Source: Candidatus Wallbacteria bacterium (GTDB taxonomy: Bacteria; Muiribacteriota; UBA6191; JACPRK01). Taken from it: 64,000 bases of DNA. Made by a program: the position numbers and the translations under genes. The stretch lies in assembly GCA_016213845.1 (NCBI GenBank), contig JACQZN010000096.1, positions 60,936 to 124,935 of the forward strand, given 5' to 3'. The stretch's first letter is position 1, and each line of letters opens with the position of its first letter. The notes below the pieces were generated by a model. That model did no database searches. It saw nothing but the letters and a program-made list of their open reading frames with translations, and was not told the origin of the DNA. Below are positions 1 through 8,544 of this stretch, piece by piece.

Positions 1-151
1 CCGCACGACGCTTCTGCTGCGACACCAGGAGGGCTGCTCGCTCGCCGAGATCGCCTATGTCCTGGACGTCCCGATCGGAACGGTCAAATTCCGCCTTCAC
101 CAGGGATACCTGCTGCTGCGAGGCCGGCTGCGCCTGAGCGAGACCGAATGA
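1..151 (+). CDS. ECF-type RNA polymerase sigma factor, C-terminal end (partial)
   Basis: The window opens inside a reading frame (frame 2) that ends with TGA at 149-151. The 49 visible residues form a sigma-70 region 4 helix-turn-helix: a helix around LLLRHQEGCSLAEIA followed by a recognition helix around VPIGTVKFRLHQGYLLLRGR. This matches the end of ECF sigma factors, which bind the -35 element. The stop overlaps the ATG of the next gene (ATGA), and that gene is a plausible anti-sigma factor, so the pair should be translationally coupled and co-regulated. The upstream part of the gene is outside the window, so the ECF group cannot be assigned. Confidence 0.85.
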   Translation, partial: RTTLLLRHQEGCSLAEIAYVLDVPIGTVKFRLHQGYLLLRGRLRLSETE

Positions 152-756
152 ACTGCCTGGACGCAAGAGAGATGTTCGCCGAGCTGCTGGCCGAGGAGCT
201 GCAACCGGCGGCGGCCGAGCGGCTGACGGCGCACGTGGCGGCCTGTGGTGCGTGCGCCGACGAGCTCGACCTGCTGCGAGCGGCCGTCGCGGAAATCGGG
301 CAGCTGCCGGTGCACGCGGCGCCGCCCGAGCTGGCGGACGCGGTGATGGGCAAGCTCGCGTCCGGGCCCGGGTGGTTCGAGCGGCTGCGCGAGAGCTGGG
401 GCACGGCGGCCCTGGCGGCGGCAGGCGCGGGGGCGATCGCTGCAGGGGCGTTCATGCCGGGGGCGAGCTCGCCGCCGCCAGCGGGTCTGCCGGCCGCCGG
501 ACAGCCGGTCTCGCCGGCCGCTGCAAGCGCCCCCGAGGGCGAGCGCTCCGCGGCGCGAAGCCTGGCGCCGACGGTGCCCGAGAGCGCGGCGGTCGCTGCG
601 GGCCCATCGTCCGAGCCTGCACGCGCCGAGCGGCGCATCGGCCCGGGCGCCGGGCCGCGCATCGAGGCACTGCAGGGCAGCCGCGAAGGCCGCCCCGTGG
701 AGCCCGCCGCCGGAACGGCCGATCTCGAGCGACCCCTGGACGGCCCGAAAGACTGA
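148..756 (+). CDS. anti-sigma factor with zinc-finger-like N-terminus and one membrane helix
   Basis: This is a 202-residue protein directly coupled to the sigma factor before it. Residues 1-70 resemble the ZAS anti-sigma domain: H29-x3-C33-x2-C36 is visible, with a further cysteine at residue 3, and a helical stretch follows. Residues about 86-103 (AALAAAGAGAIAAGAFM) form a single hydrophobic membrane segment. The rest is a low-complexity Ala/Pro/Gly-rich periplasmic tail without a recognisable sensor fold. The known role of the family is to hold the partner sigma factor inactive at the membrane until a signal releases it. The signal is unknown here. The role rests on the partner gene and the H/C motif. 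Confidence 0.8.
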   Translation: MNCLDAREMFAELLAEELQPAAAERLTAHVAACGACADELDLLRAAVAEIGQLPVHAAPPELADAVMGKLASGPGWFERLRESWGTAALAAAGAGAIAAGAFMPGASSPPPAGLPAAGQPVSPAAASAPEGERSAARSLAPTVPESAAVAAGPSSEPARAERRIGPGAGPRIEALQGSREGRPVEPAAGTADLERPLDGPKD

Positions 757-799
757 CAACCAACCCGACGAACCCGAACGGATACAAAGGAGGACCAGG

Positions 800-2089
800 A
801 TGAACTGGATGAAGTGTATCGTTTCAGCCGCGGCAATCGCGGCGCTCTGCTGGGGCCCGGCGACCGGACTGCTGGCCGAGGAACCCAAGCACATCGCCCC
901 GCCGGTCAGCGCGTTCAGCGACGATAACCCCTATGCCAAGCAGCTTCCGGAGGCCGAGAAGGCCGTCTCTGCGGCGCTGGCGAACTTGAACGAGGTCATC
1001 CAGAAGGACCCGTTCAACTTCGACGCCCAGATCCAGGCTTACTACGCCTACGCCCGCGCCCAGGCGCGCTACGACGTGCTGCTCGACATGGCGCAGGCCT
1101 GGGAAAAGGAGCGCCGCGGCTCCTTCTCGGGCAAGGTGCTGAGCTTCGACGTCGACTTCCTGGTACCGCGCGCTTCCGACGCGCAGAGCGCCGAGCGCGA
1201 GACCGCCGCCACCGGCGACGTCGCCGAACGCCACATCGCCCCCGAGTCGCTGAAGCGCGCCCTGCCCGTGGCCGGCGCCACGATCACCCTGCGCCCCAAC
1301 CGCTACACCATCATGAAGGACGGCCGGCCGGGCAGCGCCCGACGCAAGCCGGACGCCGACGAACAGGTCCGTCCGCAGATCTACCCGATGCCGCCCATCC
1401 GCACCGAGCAGTACTCGACGACCAGCGGCAAGGACGGCAGCTTCAAGTTCGAGAAGCCGATCCCGCCCGACAGCTATAGCATGACCGTCGTCAGGAAGGG
1501 CTACGAGACCTGGCACGGGTTCGTCGAGGTCCCCAGGACAGGCGCCGTCGAGCGCACCGTCTACCTCTCGCAGACCAAGGTGCTGCTGGGTGTCGTCCAG
1601 ACCATCCCCGCCTTCGCCTTCGCCAAGCTCGCGGCCTCGGGGGCCTCGTTGCCCCAGACCGGGTCGGTCGCCGCCGAGCGAATGGTGATGCCGCCCGATC
1701 AGAAGCTGCTGCCGGTGGCCGGCGCGGCCGTCACCCTGACGCCCCAGCCGATACTCTACCGCACCCAGGAGGCTCGCGAGACCCCGGACGCGCCGGCCCA
1801 CATCATCCGTCCCGATCCCGCACCGGCCTACGCGACCAAGACCGACGACAAGGGTCACTACCGGATCAAGGGCCTGAAGGCCGGACGCTACCAGCTGCAC
1901 GTCGAGAAGGACGGCCTGCGCCCCTTCGACGGCACGATCTTCATCCGCGGCAGCTGGATGCACCAGAACATCGTGCTCCTGCCGAAGATGCCTATGCCGG
2001 TGCCCGTCCCGATGCGAAAGCCGACCCGCGTCGAGACCCAGATCGACACGCCGGCGGGCGACAACCTGGACAAGCCGTTCGAGCCGTGA
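800..2089 (+). CDS. secreted protein with carboxypeptidase-regulatory-like domains
   Basis: This is a 429-residue protein with a cleavable signal peptide (residues 1-26, ending GLLAEE). A strong ribosome binding site (aaaggagg) lies just before the ATG. After a helical segment (about 45-110) there are two beta-sandwich units of the carboxypeptidase-regulatory/CNA-B-like kind. The first is around 145-260, with GATITL, then DGSFKFEKPIPPDSYSMTV and GYETWHG. The second is around 295-395, with GAAVTLTP, then DDKGHYRIKGLKAGRYQL. Such domains usually bind or decorate surfaces and have no catalysis of their own. It follows the sigma/anti-sigma pair and may belong to that regulon. No enzymatic motif was seen. 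Confidence 0.75.
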   Translation: MNWMKCIVSAAAIAALCWGPATGLLAEEPKHIAPPVSAFSDDNPYAKQLPEAEKAVSAALANLNEVIQKDPFNFDAQIQAYYAYARAQARYDVLLDMAQAWEKERRGSFSGKVLSFDVDFLVPRASDAQSAERETAATGDVAERHIAPESLKRALPVAGATITLRPNRYTIMKDGRPGSARRKPDADEQVRPQIYPMPPIRTEQYSTTSGKDGSFKFEKPIPPDSYSMTVVRKGYETWHGFVEVPRTGAVERTVYLSQTKVLLGVVQTIPAFAFAKLAASGASLPQTGSVAAERMVMPPDQKLLPVAGAAVTLTPQPILYRTQEARETPDAPAHIIRPDPAPAYATKTDDKGHYRIKGLKAGRYQLHVEKDGLRPFDGTIFIRGSWMHQNIVLLPKMPMPVPVPMRKPTRVETQIDTPAGDNLDKPFEP

Positions 2090-2210
2090 CGCTGGCGGCA
2101 GCAGGGAGCGGAGGGCGAACCGGGGTATGATCCGTGGCGGACCCCCCAGAGCTGCTCCCTGCTGCCGGCAGACCAGGACACGGCCGGCGCTCCAACCGAG
2201 GCAGACGCGG

Positions 2211-4121
2211 ATGCGAGACCGACGTGGAATGGTGATCTACCTGGCGGCCGGGCTCGCCTTCACGGCCGCGCTCTTCATCTTCACGTACTACGGATTCATG
2301 CGGAACCAGACGCAGCAGGCCCAGGTGCTGCTCCAGGGTGAGATGGCCTACTACCTGGCCCAGTCCGGAGTGGCCGCGGGGATCGCCCACTTCCTCAATA
2401 CCAAGTCCGAAACCACCCTCCACCGGGCCCTCACCGCGGGCGATAGCGCTCAGGCCAACGCCGCTCCCGCGGAGAAGCTCCAGGTCGACAAGAACGCGGC
2501 GCTCACCAGCTTGCTCGAGCAGCAGGAGGGCGTGCTGGAGGTCGAGATGTCGCTCGCGGGCTTCAAGCCAGCCTACGTCCGCCAGGAGTCGGAGAGCGGC
2601 ATCCGGTACAACACCGTGGAGAAGATCGGCTGGCTCAAGGTGGTCTCGACGGCCTCCGTCGGACCGGCGCGCCGCCGGATCGTAGCCTTCAAGCAGGTGC
2701 GAGTGGTGTGCACGGTGCCCTACGTCGTGGGGAAGTTCACGCTCTTGGAGCTCGAGGGCGCCCAGCCGGCCGCCAACGCCCTGAACCGCTTCCAGCTCGA
2801 GAAGACGGGGATGCTGACCGGAAGACCTTCGGACACCAATCCGCTGCTGCCCGTCGTCTTCCACCACGGCGCGGGCTCCACACCCGAAGAGAAGGGCTGG
2901 GTCTTCCTGGGCGGCGGCCCCAGGCGCCTCAACCTGGCCTGGGGACGGCAGGGCGACGGCGAGGAGTTCCACCTGCTCGAGAAGCCCTGGAAGGTGACAA
3001 GCGATCCCCTGGCTCCCACACCGCTGCCGGCGGACTTCCAGCTGCTCATCATGGAGAAAGGCTTCTTCGGCGGCATCCACGCGGACAACAACCTGTTCGA
3101 CGGCTTCGACTTCCAGGCGCCCGCTGCCGACCCGCCCACCGAGAACGCCGGACTGCTCTACCTGTACGGGATCGACGGCGACCGAGCCCCAACGTATGTG
3201 CTGGGCGAGGTCTGGCGACGCTTCCTCTCGCTTCGCTACGTCAGCCGCAAGTCGGACGGCCAGTACACGTATCTGCCCTGGGCCAGGCCATCCGACTGGG
3301 GCCCAGGCGACAAGCCGTGGGCCTCGCCGCCGCCCTGGGACGTCCGCGGCGAGACCTTCGGTGGCAGCTTCGATTCCTACGCCTATTCGATGTCCCAGGT
3401 CGTCGAGGAGCCCTACAACCGCTCCGCCGACTTCATCACGCAGCTGCAGACCGAAGTCGATCTCCCCAGGACCCTCGTCTCTCCGGGACGTGTCCGGCAC
3501 CGGTTCGGGCTGGCCGACTTCCTCTACCGCCCGGCGCTGAACAACGGCGACGTGATCGTCTCCGGCGCGGACGGCGTCCGGCTCTTCGACGGCAACCTCC
3601 ACGGCCTGCTGATGGAGGACTTCTACTTCAAGGAGCGGGCCACGTACCGGCTTCCCGCCGCCGATTTCGAAAGCTTCATGGCGCTGGCGAACCCCAGGAT
3701 TCCGGGCATCCTGCACTTCGAGGGGGGCGACGTGAGAATCGACCGTCCTCTGACGGTCAAGGACGGCGGCATCCTCGCCGTGGACGGAAAGGTGACGATC
3801 GCGGCCCCGGTGCGTGTGTCCGAGGGACGGCGGCCGCTCGTGCTGGCGAGCCTCACGGGCGACATCGTCATCGCCACGGGGCAGCCGGTCGAGGCGTATC
3901 TGATGGCGCTGGCGGGCCGGATCACCGGCACCGGAACGGGCGTGAACCTCACGGGCGGGGTCGCGGCAGGCTCGGTCGACTGGGGCTCGGTGCTGGCGCA
4001 GGGGCAGCGGTCGCGGATCGGGTGGAACCCGGCGGCCGACCCGACGAACCCGGAGAACTCCATCTACAGCGTGCACGTCTCGCCGCCTCGGGAGTCCTAC
4101 ATGCCTGGAGGCGTGAATTGA
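2211..4121 (+). CDS. PilX-like pilus assembly/minor pseudopilin-associated protein
   Basis: This is a 636-residue protein. The frame is open from 2127, but the ATG at 2211 is preferred because it places a short basic leader (MRDRRG) before one hydrophobic helix (about residues 7-28), as in PilX N-terminal domains. The residues after the helix (QAQVLLQGEMAYYLAQSGVAAGIAHFLN) are the typical long amphipathic alpha-1 helix of such proteins. The large C-terminal part is soluble and unrecognised; its end (about 500-600) contains a beta-rich stretch like the bactofilin/polymer-associated tails seen in such proteins. It overlaps the next prepilin gene by 4 bases and starts a three-gene operon. The same layout recurs at 13111-15743. 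Confidence 0.6.
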   Translation: MRDRRGMVIYLAAGLAFTAALFIFTYYGFMRNQTQQAQVLLQGEMAYYLAQSGVAAGIAHFLNTKSETTLHRALTAGDSAQANAAPAEKLQVDKNAALTSLLEQQEGVLEVEMSLAGFKPAYVRQESESGIRYNTVEKIGWLKVVSTASVGPARRRIVAFKQVRVVCTVPYVVGKFTLLELEGAQPAANALNRFQLEKTGMLTGRPSDTNPLLPVVFHHGAGSTPEEKGWVFLGGGPRRLNLAWGRQGDGEEFHLLEKPWKVTSDPLAPTPLPADFQLLIMEKGFFGGIHADNNLFDGFDFQAPAADPPTENAGLLYLYGIDGDRAPTYVLGEVWRRFLSLRYVSRKSDGQYTYLPWARPSDWGPGDKPWASPPPWDVRGETFGGSFDSYAYSMSQVVEEPYNRSADFITQLQTEVDLPRTLVSPGRVRHRFGLADFLYRPALNNGDVIVSGADGVRLFDGNLHGLLMEDFYFKERATYRLPAADFESFMALANPRIPGILHFEGGDVRIDRPLTVKDGGILAVDGKVTIAAPVRVSEGRRPLVLASLTGDIVIATGQPVEAYLMALAGRITGTGTGVNLTGGVAAGSVDWGSVLAQGQRSRIGWNPAADPTNPENSIYSVHVSPPRESYMPGGVN

Positions 4122-4588
4122 GGCGCGGCGTCAGCCTGGTGGAGCTGTTGCTGGCAGTGGCGCTGCTTGTGGCGATGCTGGTGCCGGTGTTCGGCAGCCT
4201 GCGCACGGGCATCCAGGGCACGGAGCGCGTGTCGGAGGAGTCGATCGCGGCAAATCATGCAACAGCTCTCCTGGAGCGATTGAGTCAAATTCCGTACCGG
4301 AAGCTGCCGGAGATCCCGAAGGACACGCCAGAAACAGCGCTGGCGGCCTTCGTCGCGATCCCGGGCGCCTTGCCGCCCGGACCGCCCCACCCGGTCTTCG
4401 CCCGCTTCGTCTCGGTCGACCAGGTGACCCGCCGTACGGAAGACCCCGCCGACCCCGCCAACTCCGAGTGCGGAAACCTCAAGCGCATCCGCGTCGCCGT
4501 CCGGTGGCGGCCGGACTACCTCGGCCAGAAGTCAGAGCGGACCCTGGTGTTCCAGGTCCTGGTGACCGACGACAAGGAAGTGTTCTGA
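4118..4588 (+). CDS. type IV prepilin-like / minor pseudopilin
   Basis: This gene is 156 codons long and begins with TTG at 4118, overlapping the previous stop. The N-terminus is a class III prepilin signal: MRRG, a cleavage point after Gly4, then VSLVEL with the conserved Glu at mature position 5, then a hydrophobic helix (LLLAVALLVAMLVPVF). The rest is a small globular domain. The size and position resemble GspI/PilV-class minor pseudopilins. It would be cleaved and N-methylated by a prepilin peptidase that is not in this window. Its stop overlaps the ATG of the next gene. The non-ATG start was chosen because it alone keeps the leader short and the motif complete. Confidence 0.75.
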   Translation: MRRGVSLVELLLAVALLVAMLVPVFGSLRTGIQGTERVSEESIAANHATALLERLSQIPYRKLPEIPKDTPETALAAFVAIPGALPPGPPHPVFARFVSVDQVTRRTEDPADPANSECGNLKRIRVAVRWRPDYLGQKSERTLVFQVLVTDDKEVF

Positions 4589-5868
4589 TGCGAAGCTCAC
4601 GCGCGTTCACTCTCGTGGAGGTCCTCGTCGCCGGCGGCGTCATGCTGCTCGTGCTGGTCATCGCCGGCGGAGCGCTCTGGACGGGCGGGAAGTCCTCCAC
4701 CCGCGGGATCGAGAAGCTCGATGAGATCAGCCGGCTGGCAAGGCTCGGCGAGTACCTCAAGAAGTCGCTCAGGTTCGCCACGCAGGTCCACCAGGACCAG
4801 CCCGAACCCGGCACACTCGAACTGAAGGTCCGCTTCGTCGAAGAGGTCACGCCCGCCACGGGCTCCCGAACCGAGAAGGACGCCCGGTTCCTCGTCACCC
4901 CCACTCCCGACGGCAAGAAGAAGGTCGCGATCGACATCGCCGGCCGCACCCAGTCGATGGAGTTCGACGTGCTCGACGTCCGCGTCGGCGTAGCCGGAAA
5001 CCTCATCACGGTGGTCCTCGACGGCGGCAAGGGCCGAGTCCTGGAGGTCTCGGTCGCAAGTCCCTTCATGGTCGCCCTGTCAGGGATCGCCGGCAATCCG
5101 CTGGAGTCCCTGGGCGCGAGCCCGGAGGGCGGCTCGCCTCCCGCTGCGACACCCGGCCCTAGCGCAGGCCCGGCGGCGCCGCCGGCCTCAGGCCCGCCCG
5201 CCTTCGGCCTGCCCCAGGGTGAAGTCGCATCCACGACCGGCACCGGACCGGCTCCGTCGTTCGGAGCACTGGGTACCCCTACACCGCCAGTTTCCGGCCC
5301 CGCGACCGGTGCCACCGTCGCCTCGCTTCCGCCGGGCCCCGGTCGGAAGCCTACCAGGAGTCCGGCCGGTGAAAGCGGCATCAAGGGGCTCGAGGAAGGC
5401 CAGGGCCCACGACCCGCGGATCAGCTGCCACCGCCCCTCAACGCACGCTCCCTGCCGGATGCCCCTTCCCGGCCCGAGCGCGGCCCTCGGGAGCCGGACG
5501 TGGTCACCGTGGACGACACGGGCACGGTCCTCTCGGCCCCGCCGACCGGCCCGACTCGAGGCCCAGGCACGCTCAAGCCCACCCTGCAGCGCACACCGGA
5601 GATCACTCCGCCGCCCCCGGTGGCCGCAGACACGCGACCCGAGGACGCTCCTCGCGAACCCTCCGGCGCGGGTACGACCAAGCGACGCCTGCGGCGGCCC
5701 CTGTCACCGAAGGACGTAGAAGCCCTGGAGCAGGCCCGCTCCGTCGACAAGGAGCCTGACGAGGAGCCAGACAAGGAGCGCAAGCCGAACCGCGCCCGCC
5801 CGCCGCGCGCTTCCCAGACGGTCGACACGCAGCCCAGAGGCGACGCCGGCGTCGATTCGCCCTTCTGA
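4588..5868 (+). CDS. prepilin-like protein with a long proline-rich tail
   Basis: This is a 426-residue protein that starts at the ATG overlapping the previous stop. The N-terminus MRSSRA/FTLVEVLVAGG is a prepilin signal with Ala rather than Gly before the cleavage site, and the Glu at mature position 5 is present. Residues about 35-170 form a GspJ/PilW-like globular region. From about residue 175 to the end the chain is Pro/Gly/Ala/Thr-rich, low in complexity and presumably disordered, which is unusual for a pseudopilin because minor pilins normally end after the globular domain. The last 60 residues are mixed charge (DEEPDEEPDKERK). It closes the first pseudopilin operon. Confidence 0.7.
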   Translation: MRSSRAFTLVEVLVAGGVMLLVLVIAGGALWTGGKSSTRGIEKLDEISRLARLGEYLKKSLRFATQVHQDQPEPGTLELKVRFVEEVTPATGSRTEKDARFLVTPTPDGKKKVAIDIAGRTQSMEFDVLDVRVGVAGNLITVVLDGGKGRVLEVSVASPFMVALSGIAGNPLESLGASPEGGSPPAATPGPSAGPAAPPASGPPAFGLPQGEVASTTGTGPAPSFGALGTPTPPVSGPATGATVASLPPGPGRKPTRSPAGESGIKGLEEGQGPRPADQLPPPLNARSLPDAPSRPERGPREPDVVTVDDTGTVLSAPPTGPTRGPGTLKPTLQRTPEITPPPPVAADTRPEDAPREPSGAGTTKRRLRRPLSPKDVEALEQARSVDKEPDEEPDKERKPNRARPPRASQTVDTQPRGDAGVDSPF

Positions 5869-5918
5869 GGAGGACGAGCAACCGGGAGCTCTGCGGCGTG
5901 CCCTTTCCCGAGAGGACG

Positions 5919-6245
5919 CTAGACGGTGAAGGACTGACCGCAGCCGCAGGAACTCTTGGCCGTCGGGTTGGAGACGGAAAAGCCGCTGCCCGTGAGGGTT
6001 TCGACGAAGTCGACCTTGGCCTCGGCCAGGTACTGGGCACTGTTCGGATCGACCAGCACGCTCACGTCCTCGGCGGCCTGGATGACCTGGTCGTCGGAGC
6101 GGGAGTCGTCGAAGGCCATGCCGTACTGGAAGCCTGAGCAGCCGCCGCTCTCGACGAAGATGCGAAGACTCTTGCCGGCCAGGTTGGCGTCGGCGGCCCG
6201 GAACTCCCGGACCTTCTTGATGGCGTTATCGGTCAAAATCAGCAC
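5919..6245 (-). CDS. A-type iron-sulfur cluster carrier (HesB/IscA/ErpA family)
   Basis: This is a 108-residue protein; a GTG start at 6245 is the only start near the conserved N-terminus (LILTDNAIKKVREF). The three family cysteines are present: C36 in ESGGCSGFQYGM, and C100 and C102 in SSCGCGQSF near the C-terminus. These ligate Fe-S clusters or iron during transfer to apo-proteins in the cytoplasm. The length fits the family. The gene is convergent with the pseudopilin operon and stands alone; no isc or suf genes are nearby. A TATACT-like box on the minus strand at about 6305-6311 could be its -10 element. It could serve the many heme and Fe-S respiratory proteins of this genome, but that is inference. 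Confidence 0.9.
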   Translation of the reverse strand: MLILTDNAIKKVREFRAADANLAGKSLRIFVESGGCSGFQYGMAFDDSRSDDQVIQAAEDVSVLVDPNSAQYLAEAKVDFVETLTGSGFSVSNPTAKSSCGCGQSFTV

Positions 6246-6369
6246 AAGGCACCGCCTGTCGGAAATTCTGGGGAACGAGGCCGTTCCCGGGAGTGTCGGA
6301 CTTAAGTATACCACGGAGTCCGGTTTGAGGGCAGCCCGTCGCCTGGCATCGCGGGAAGCGGTCCGGCGG

Positions 6370-6375
6370 TATACT
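6370..6375 (+). promoter_or_regulatory. candidate -10 box (TATACT)
   Basis: TATACT lies 11 bases before the ATG at 6387. If used, transcription would begin only about 5 bases before the start codon. No Shine-Dalgarno sequence is visible between the box and the ATG, and no convincing -35 was found. Confidence 0.4.
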
Positions 6376-6386
6376 GTCGCCGCGTC

Positions 6387-7379
6387 ATGGCTAGCAAGCA
6401 ACTGACGGTGCTCGGGATCGCAACGCCGCTTTCGCGGGGGAGTCGCGACGTCTGCCCGTATTGCAGTCGATCGCTGGAGCCGCGGCGCACGCTCTGTCCG
6501 AGCTGCGGCAAGCGGCCGTTCGTGCACGAGGCGCGGCTGGTGTTGATGGGGCTGGCGGGGCTTTCGCTTGCGGGCAGTCTTCTCATCGCGCCGTGGCGGG
6601 TTGGGCTCTTCGCGCTGACGTGGGTGTTTGCGGGTGCGGGTCTTTACCTGATGTCGAGGAGGGAGATCCGGCAGGCGGACAACCGGTACGTGTTCCTGCC
6701 GCTGGCGGCGCTGATGTTCGCGTTGATCCCGATAGCGACGGGGTCGGTTGCGGCAGGAATGCTGGCAGGGCTGGCGACGGCCTTCGCGTACTTTGCGCTT
6801 CCGGCCCTGCACTCGCCCGCGAGCGAGGACCTGTCGCGCTCGATCGAGGAGTTCGAAGCGCAGAATCAGCTGGGCTACGGGTTCGGGACGATCCGCGAGC
6901 AGATCCGGGCGACCATCGCGGCTTCCGAGAACGCCAAGCGCGGGGTGCTGGGGCGCGAGCTGTTGCCTCGCATCGATCGCCTGCTGGACGAGCGGCTTCT
7001 GGCGGTGCTGAAGCGCAAGGTGAGCCTGGAGAGGATCATGGCGACGACCGATCCGTCGAAGCTCGAGGAAGAGCGGCGCAAGGCGATCGACCGCGCCAGC
7101 CTTATCAAGAGCGACGCCGTGCGCGGCGAGCTGGCCCGCAGCGCGGCGCTGTCGAAGGCCATGATCGAGAACTATCAGAAGATCGCCGAGCTGCTCAACG
7201 TTTACAACGTTCAGGTCCGGAACCTGCAGAAGGTCCTCCTGAACCTCAACATGAAGGTGGCCGCGAGCGCCTTCAACGACGGCGGGCTCGACACGATCCG
7301 CGAGCCGCTGGACGCCCTGGACCACGAGGTGGAGTTCCTGGAGAAGTCGTTCCGCGAGCTCGACCTGCTGATGCCATGA
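6387..7379 (+). CDS. zinc-ribbon membrane protein with coiled-coil tail, function unknown
   Basis: This is a 330-residue protein. Residues 23-40 form a zinc ribbon (C23-x2-C26, then C37-x2-C40). About four hydrophobic segments follow between residues 48 and 140. The remaining 190 residues are highly charged and helical, suggesting a cytoplasmic coiled coil (for example KRKVSLERIM and EERRKAIDRASLIK). No catalytic motif is visible and the family was not recognised. The zinc-ribbon, membrane and coiled-coil order suggests a structural or scaffolding role, as inference only. It is transcribed toward the lipoprotein pair but is separated from it by 106 bases. Confidence 0.6.
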   Translation: MASKQLTVLGIATPLSRGSRDVCPYCSRSLEPRRTLCPSCGKRPFVHEARLVLMGLAGLSLAGSLLIAPWRVGLFALTWVFAGAGLYLMSRREIRQADNRYVFLPLAALMFALIPIATGSVAAGMLAGLATAFAYFALPALHSPASEDLSRSIEEFEAQNQLGYGFGTIREQIRATIAASENAKRGVLGRELLPRIDRLLDERLLAVLKRKVSLERIMATTDPSKLEEERRKAIDRASLIKSDAVRGELARSAALSKAMIENYQKIAELLNVYNVQVRNLQKVLLNLNMKVAASAFNDGGLDTIREPLDALDHEVEFLEKSFRELDLLMP

Positions 7380-7485
7380 CGATTGATTTCGGGCGAGGCA
7401 ACTTTCGGGAGCGCGCGGCCGTAGTAGCCAGCGAGGATCTCTCTCCCTGCCCGTTGCTGTTTTGCCCGGAGGAGGCGACAACAAA

Positions 7486-8001
7486 ATGAGCCGAACCGGA
7501 ATCCTGCTCCTGTTGGGACTGACGCTGCTGACGACTGCCTGTTCCAAGCCGCCGCCGCCGATAGGCTTCCGCGACCGGGCCGATTTCGAGGCCTACGTCG
7601 ACCGGATCGACATGCCCGACGCGTGGAAGGAATCGCTCAAGCAGGAGACCAAGCGCGTCTCCGGCAAGTATCTGAACAACATGGCGGCCTACCTCGAGCT
7701 GAAGGGGGAGCCGGTCACGGCACTCCTGAAGAAGTACGGGATGAAGGCCGACGTCTCGCTCGACGGAGTTGACCCGACGCCAGCGATTCGCCAGGCGGTC
7801 GAGGACCTCATCAAGGCGGGAGACTCGGAGAACATCTACAAGAACGGGCGCTGGCTCGACTCCGAGGAGCTGGCCGGCGGGGTCTGGGACGAGGGGAAGA
7901 ACCAGTTCCAGCAGGCCTCGGAGTGGGCAGCGGGACAGAAGGCCGATCGCAAGCGGGGTCCGGAGAGCCAGCCTGATTTCGGTGACGTGCGCGCTCGCTG
8001 A
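7486..8001 (+). CDS. lipoprotein, paralogue of the following gene
   Basis: This is a 171-residue protein. The ATG at 7486 is chosen because a ggagg sequence lies just upstream and it begins a lipoprotein signal (MSRTGILLLLGLTLLTTAC, Cys at residue 19). The mature part is small and helical, with the block FRDRADFEAYVDRIDMPDAW, then KRVSGKYLNN, then YLELKGEP and KKYGMKADVS. The same blocks recur in the same order in the next gene, so the two are tandem duplicates. No known domain was recognised. It is probably periplasmic and anchored to a membrane by lipid. Confidence 0.7.
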   Translation: MSRTGILLLLGLTLLTTACSKPPPPIGFRDRADFEAYVDRIDMPDAWKESLKQETKRVSGKYLNNMAAYLELKGEPVTALLKKYGMKADVSLDGVDPTPAIRQAVEDLIKAGDSENIYKNGRWLDSEELAGGVWDEGKNQFQQASEWAAGQKADRKRGPESQPDFGDVRAR

Positions 8002-8024
8002 GCGGCTCGAGGAGGCTACGAACG

Positions 8025-8534
8025 ATGTTCCAGAAGAAGAACCTCCTGTGGGCCCTCTGCCTGACCGTCACGGTGACGGCGTGCAGCAAGCCGCCCCAGC
8101 AGATGGTGAAGTTCCAGAATCGGCCCCAGTTCCATGCGTACCTCGACAACATGGACATGCCCGATCATTTCCGCGACGCCATCAAGAGCGGCACGGAGAA
8201 GGTCTCGGGCAAGTTCATCAACAACGTGGTGACCTATCTGGAGCTCAAAGGCGACCCGATCAAGGAGCTGGTGAAGCGCTACGGCATGAAGGCCAGCGTG
8301 AGCTCCGACGGTCTCGACATCGAGCCGGCCGTCAAGGCCGCCGTGGCCGATCTGATCCAGGCCGGCGACAAGGCCAACCGCGGGTATGGCGGGAAGAACA
8401 ACTCCGGCTGGTTGCAGCACGAGGACCTGATGGGCGGCGGCGAGTGGAGCGAAGGCGCCGGCTACTTCCAGCAGGCCGGACAGCTCCGCGATCAGAAGCG
8501 CGCGCCGGCCAGCCAGATCGACACCGGGAACTGA
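8025..8534 (+). CDS. lipoprotein, tandem paralogue of the preceding gene
   Basis: This is a 169-residue protein with a lipoprotein signal ending TVTAC (Cys at residue 20). The shared core reads FQNRPQFHAYLDNMDMPDHF, then EKVSGKFINN, YLELKGDP and KRYGMKASVS, which is clearly homologous to the upstream protein. A GWLQHEDL block corresponds to GRWLDSEEL there. The divergence shows an old duplication, since the conserved blocks differ at many positions. The genes are 23 bases apart and likely co-transcribed. Function is unknown. The 3' end is convergent with mgtE only 10 bases away. Confidence 0.7.
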   Translation: MFQKKNLLWALCLTVTVTACSKPPQQMVKFQNRPQFHAYLDNMDMPDHFRDAIKSGTEKVSGKFINNVVTYLELKGDPIKELVKRYGMKASVSSDGLDIEPAVKAAVADLIQAGDKANRGYGGKNNSGWLQHEDLMGGGEWSEGAGYFQQAGQLRDQKRAPASQIDTGN

Positions 8535-8544
8535 GGTCGGCGGG

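Noticed and set aside
1992..4076. A 694-residue minus-strand frame
   Set aside because: It is the antisense shadow of the PilX-like gene at 2211, rich in Arg, Gly and Val, without motifs.
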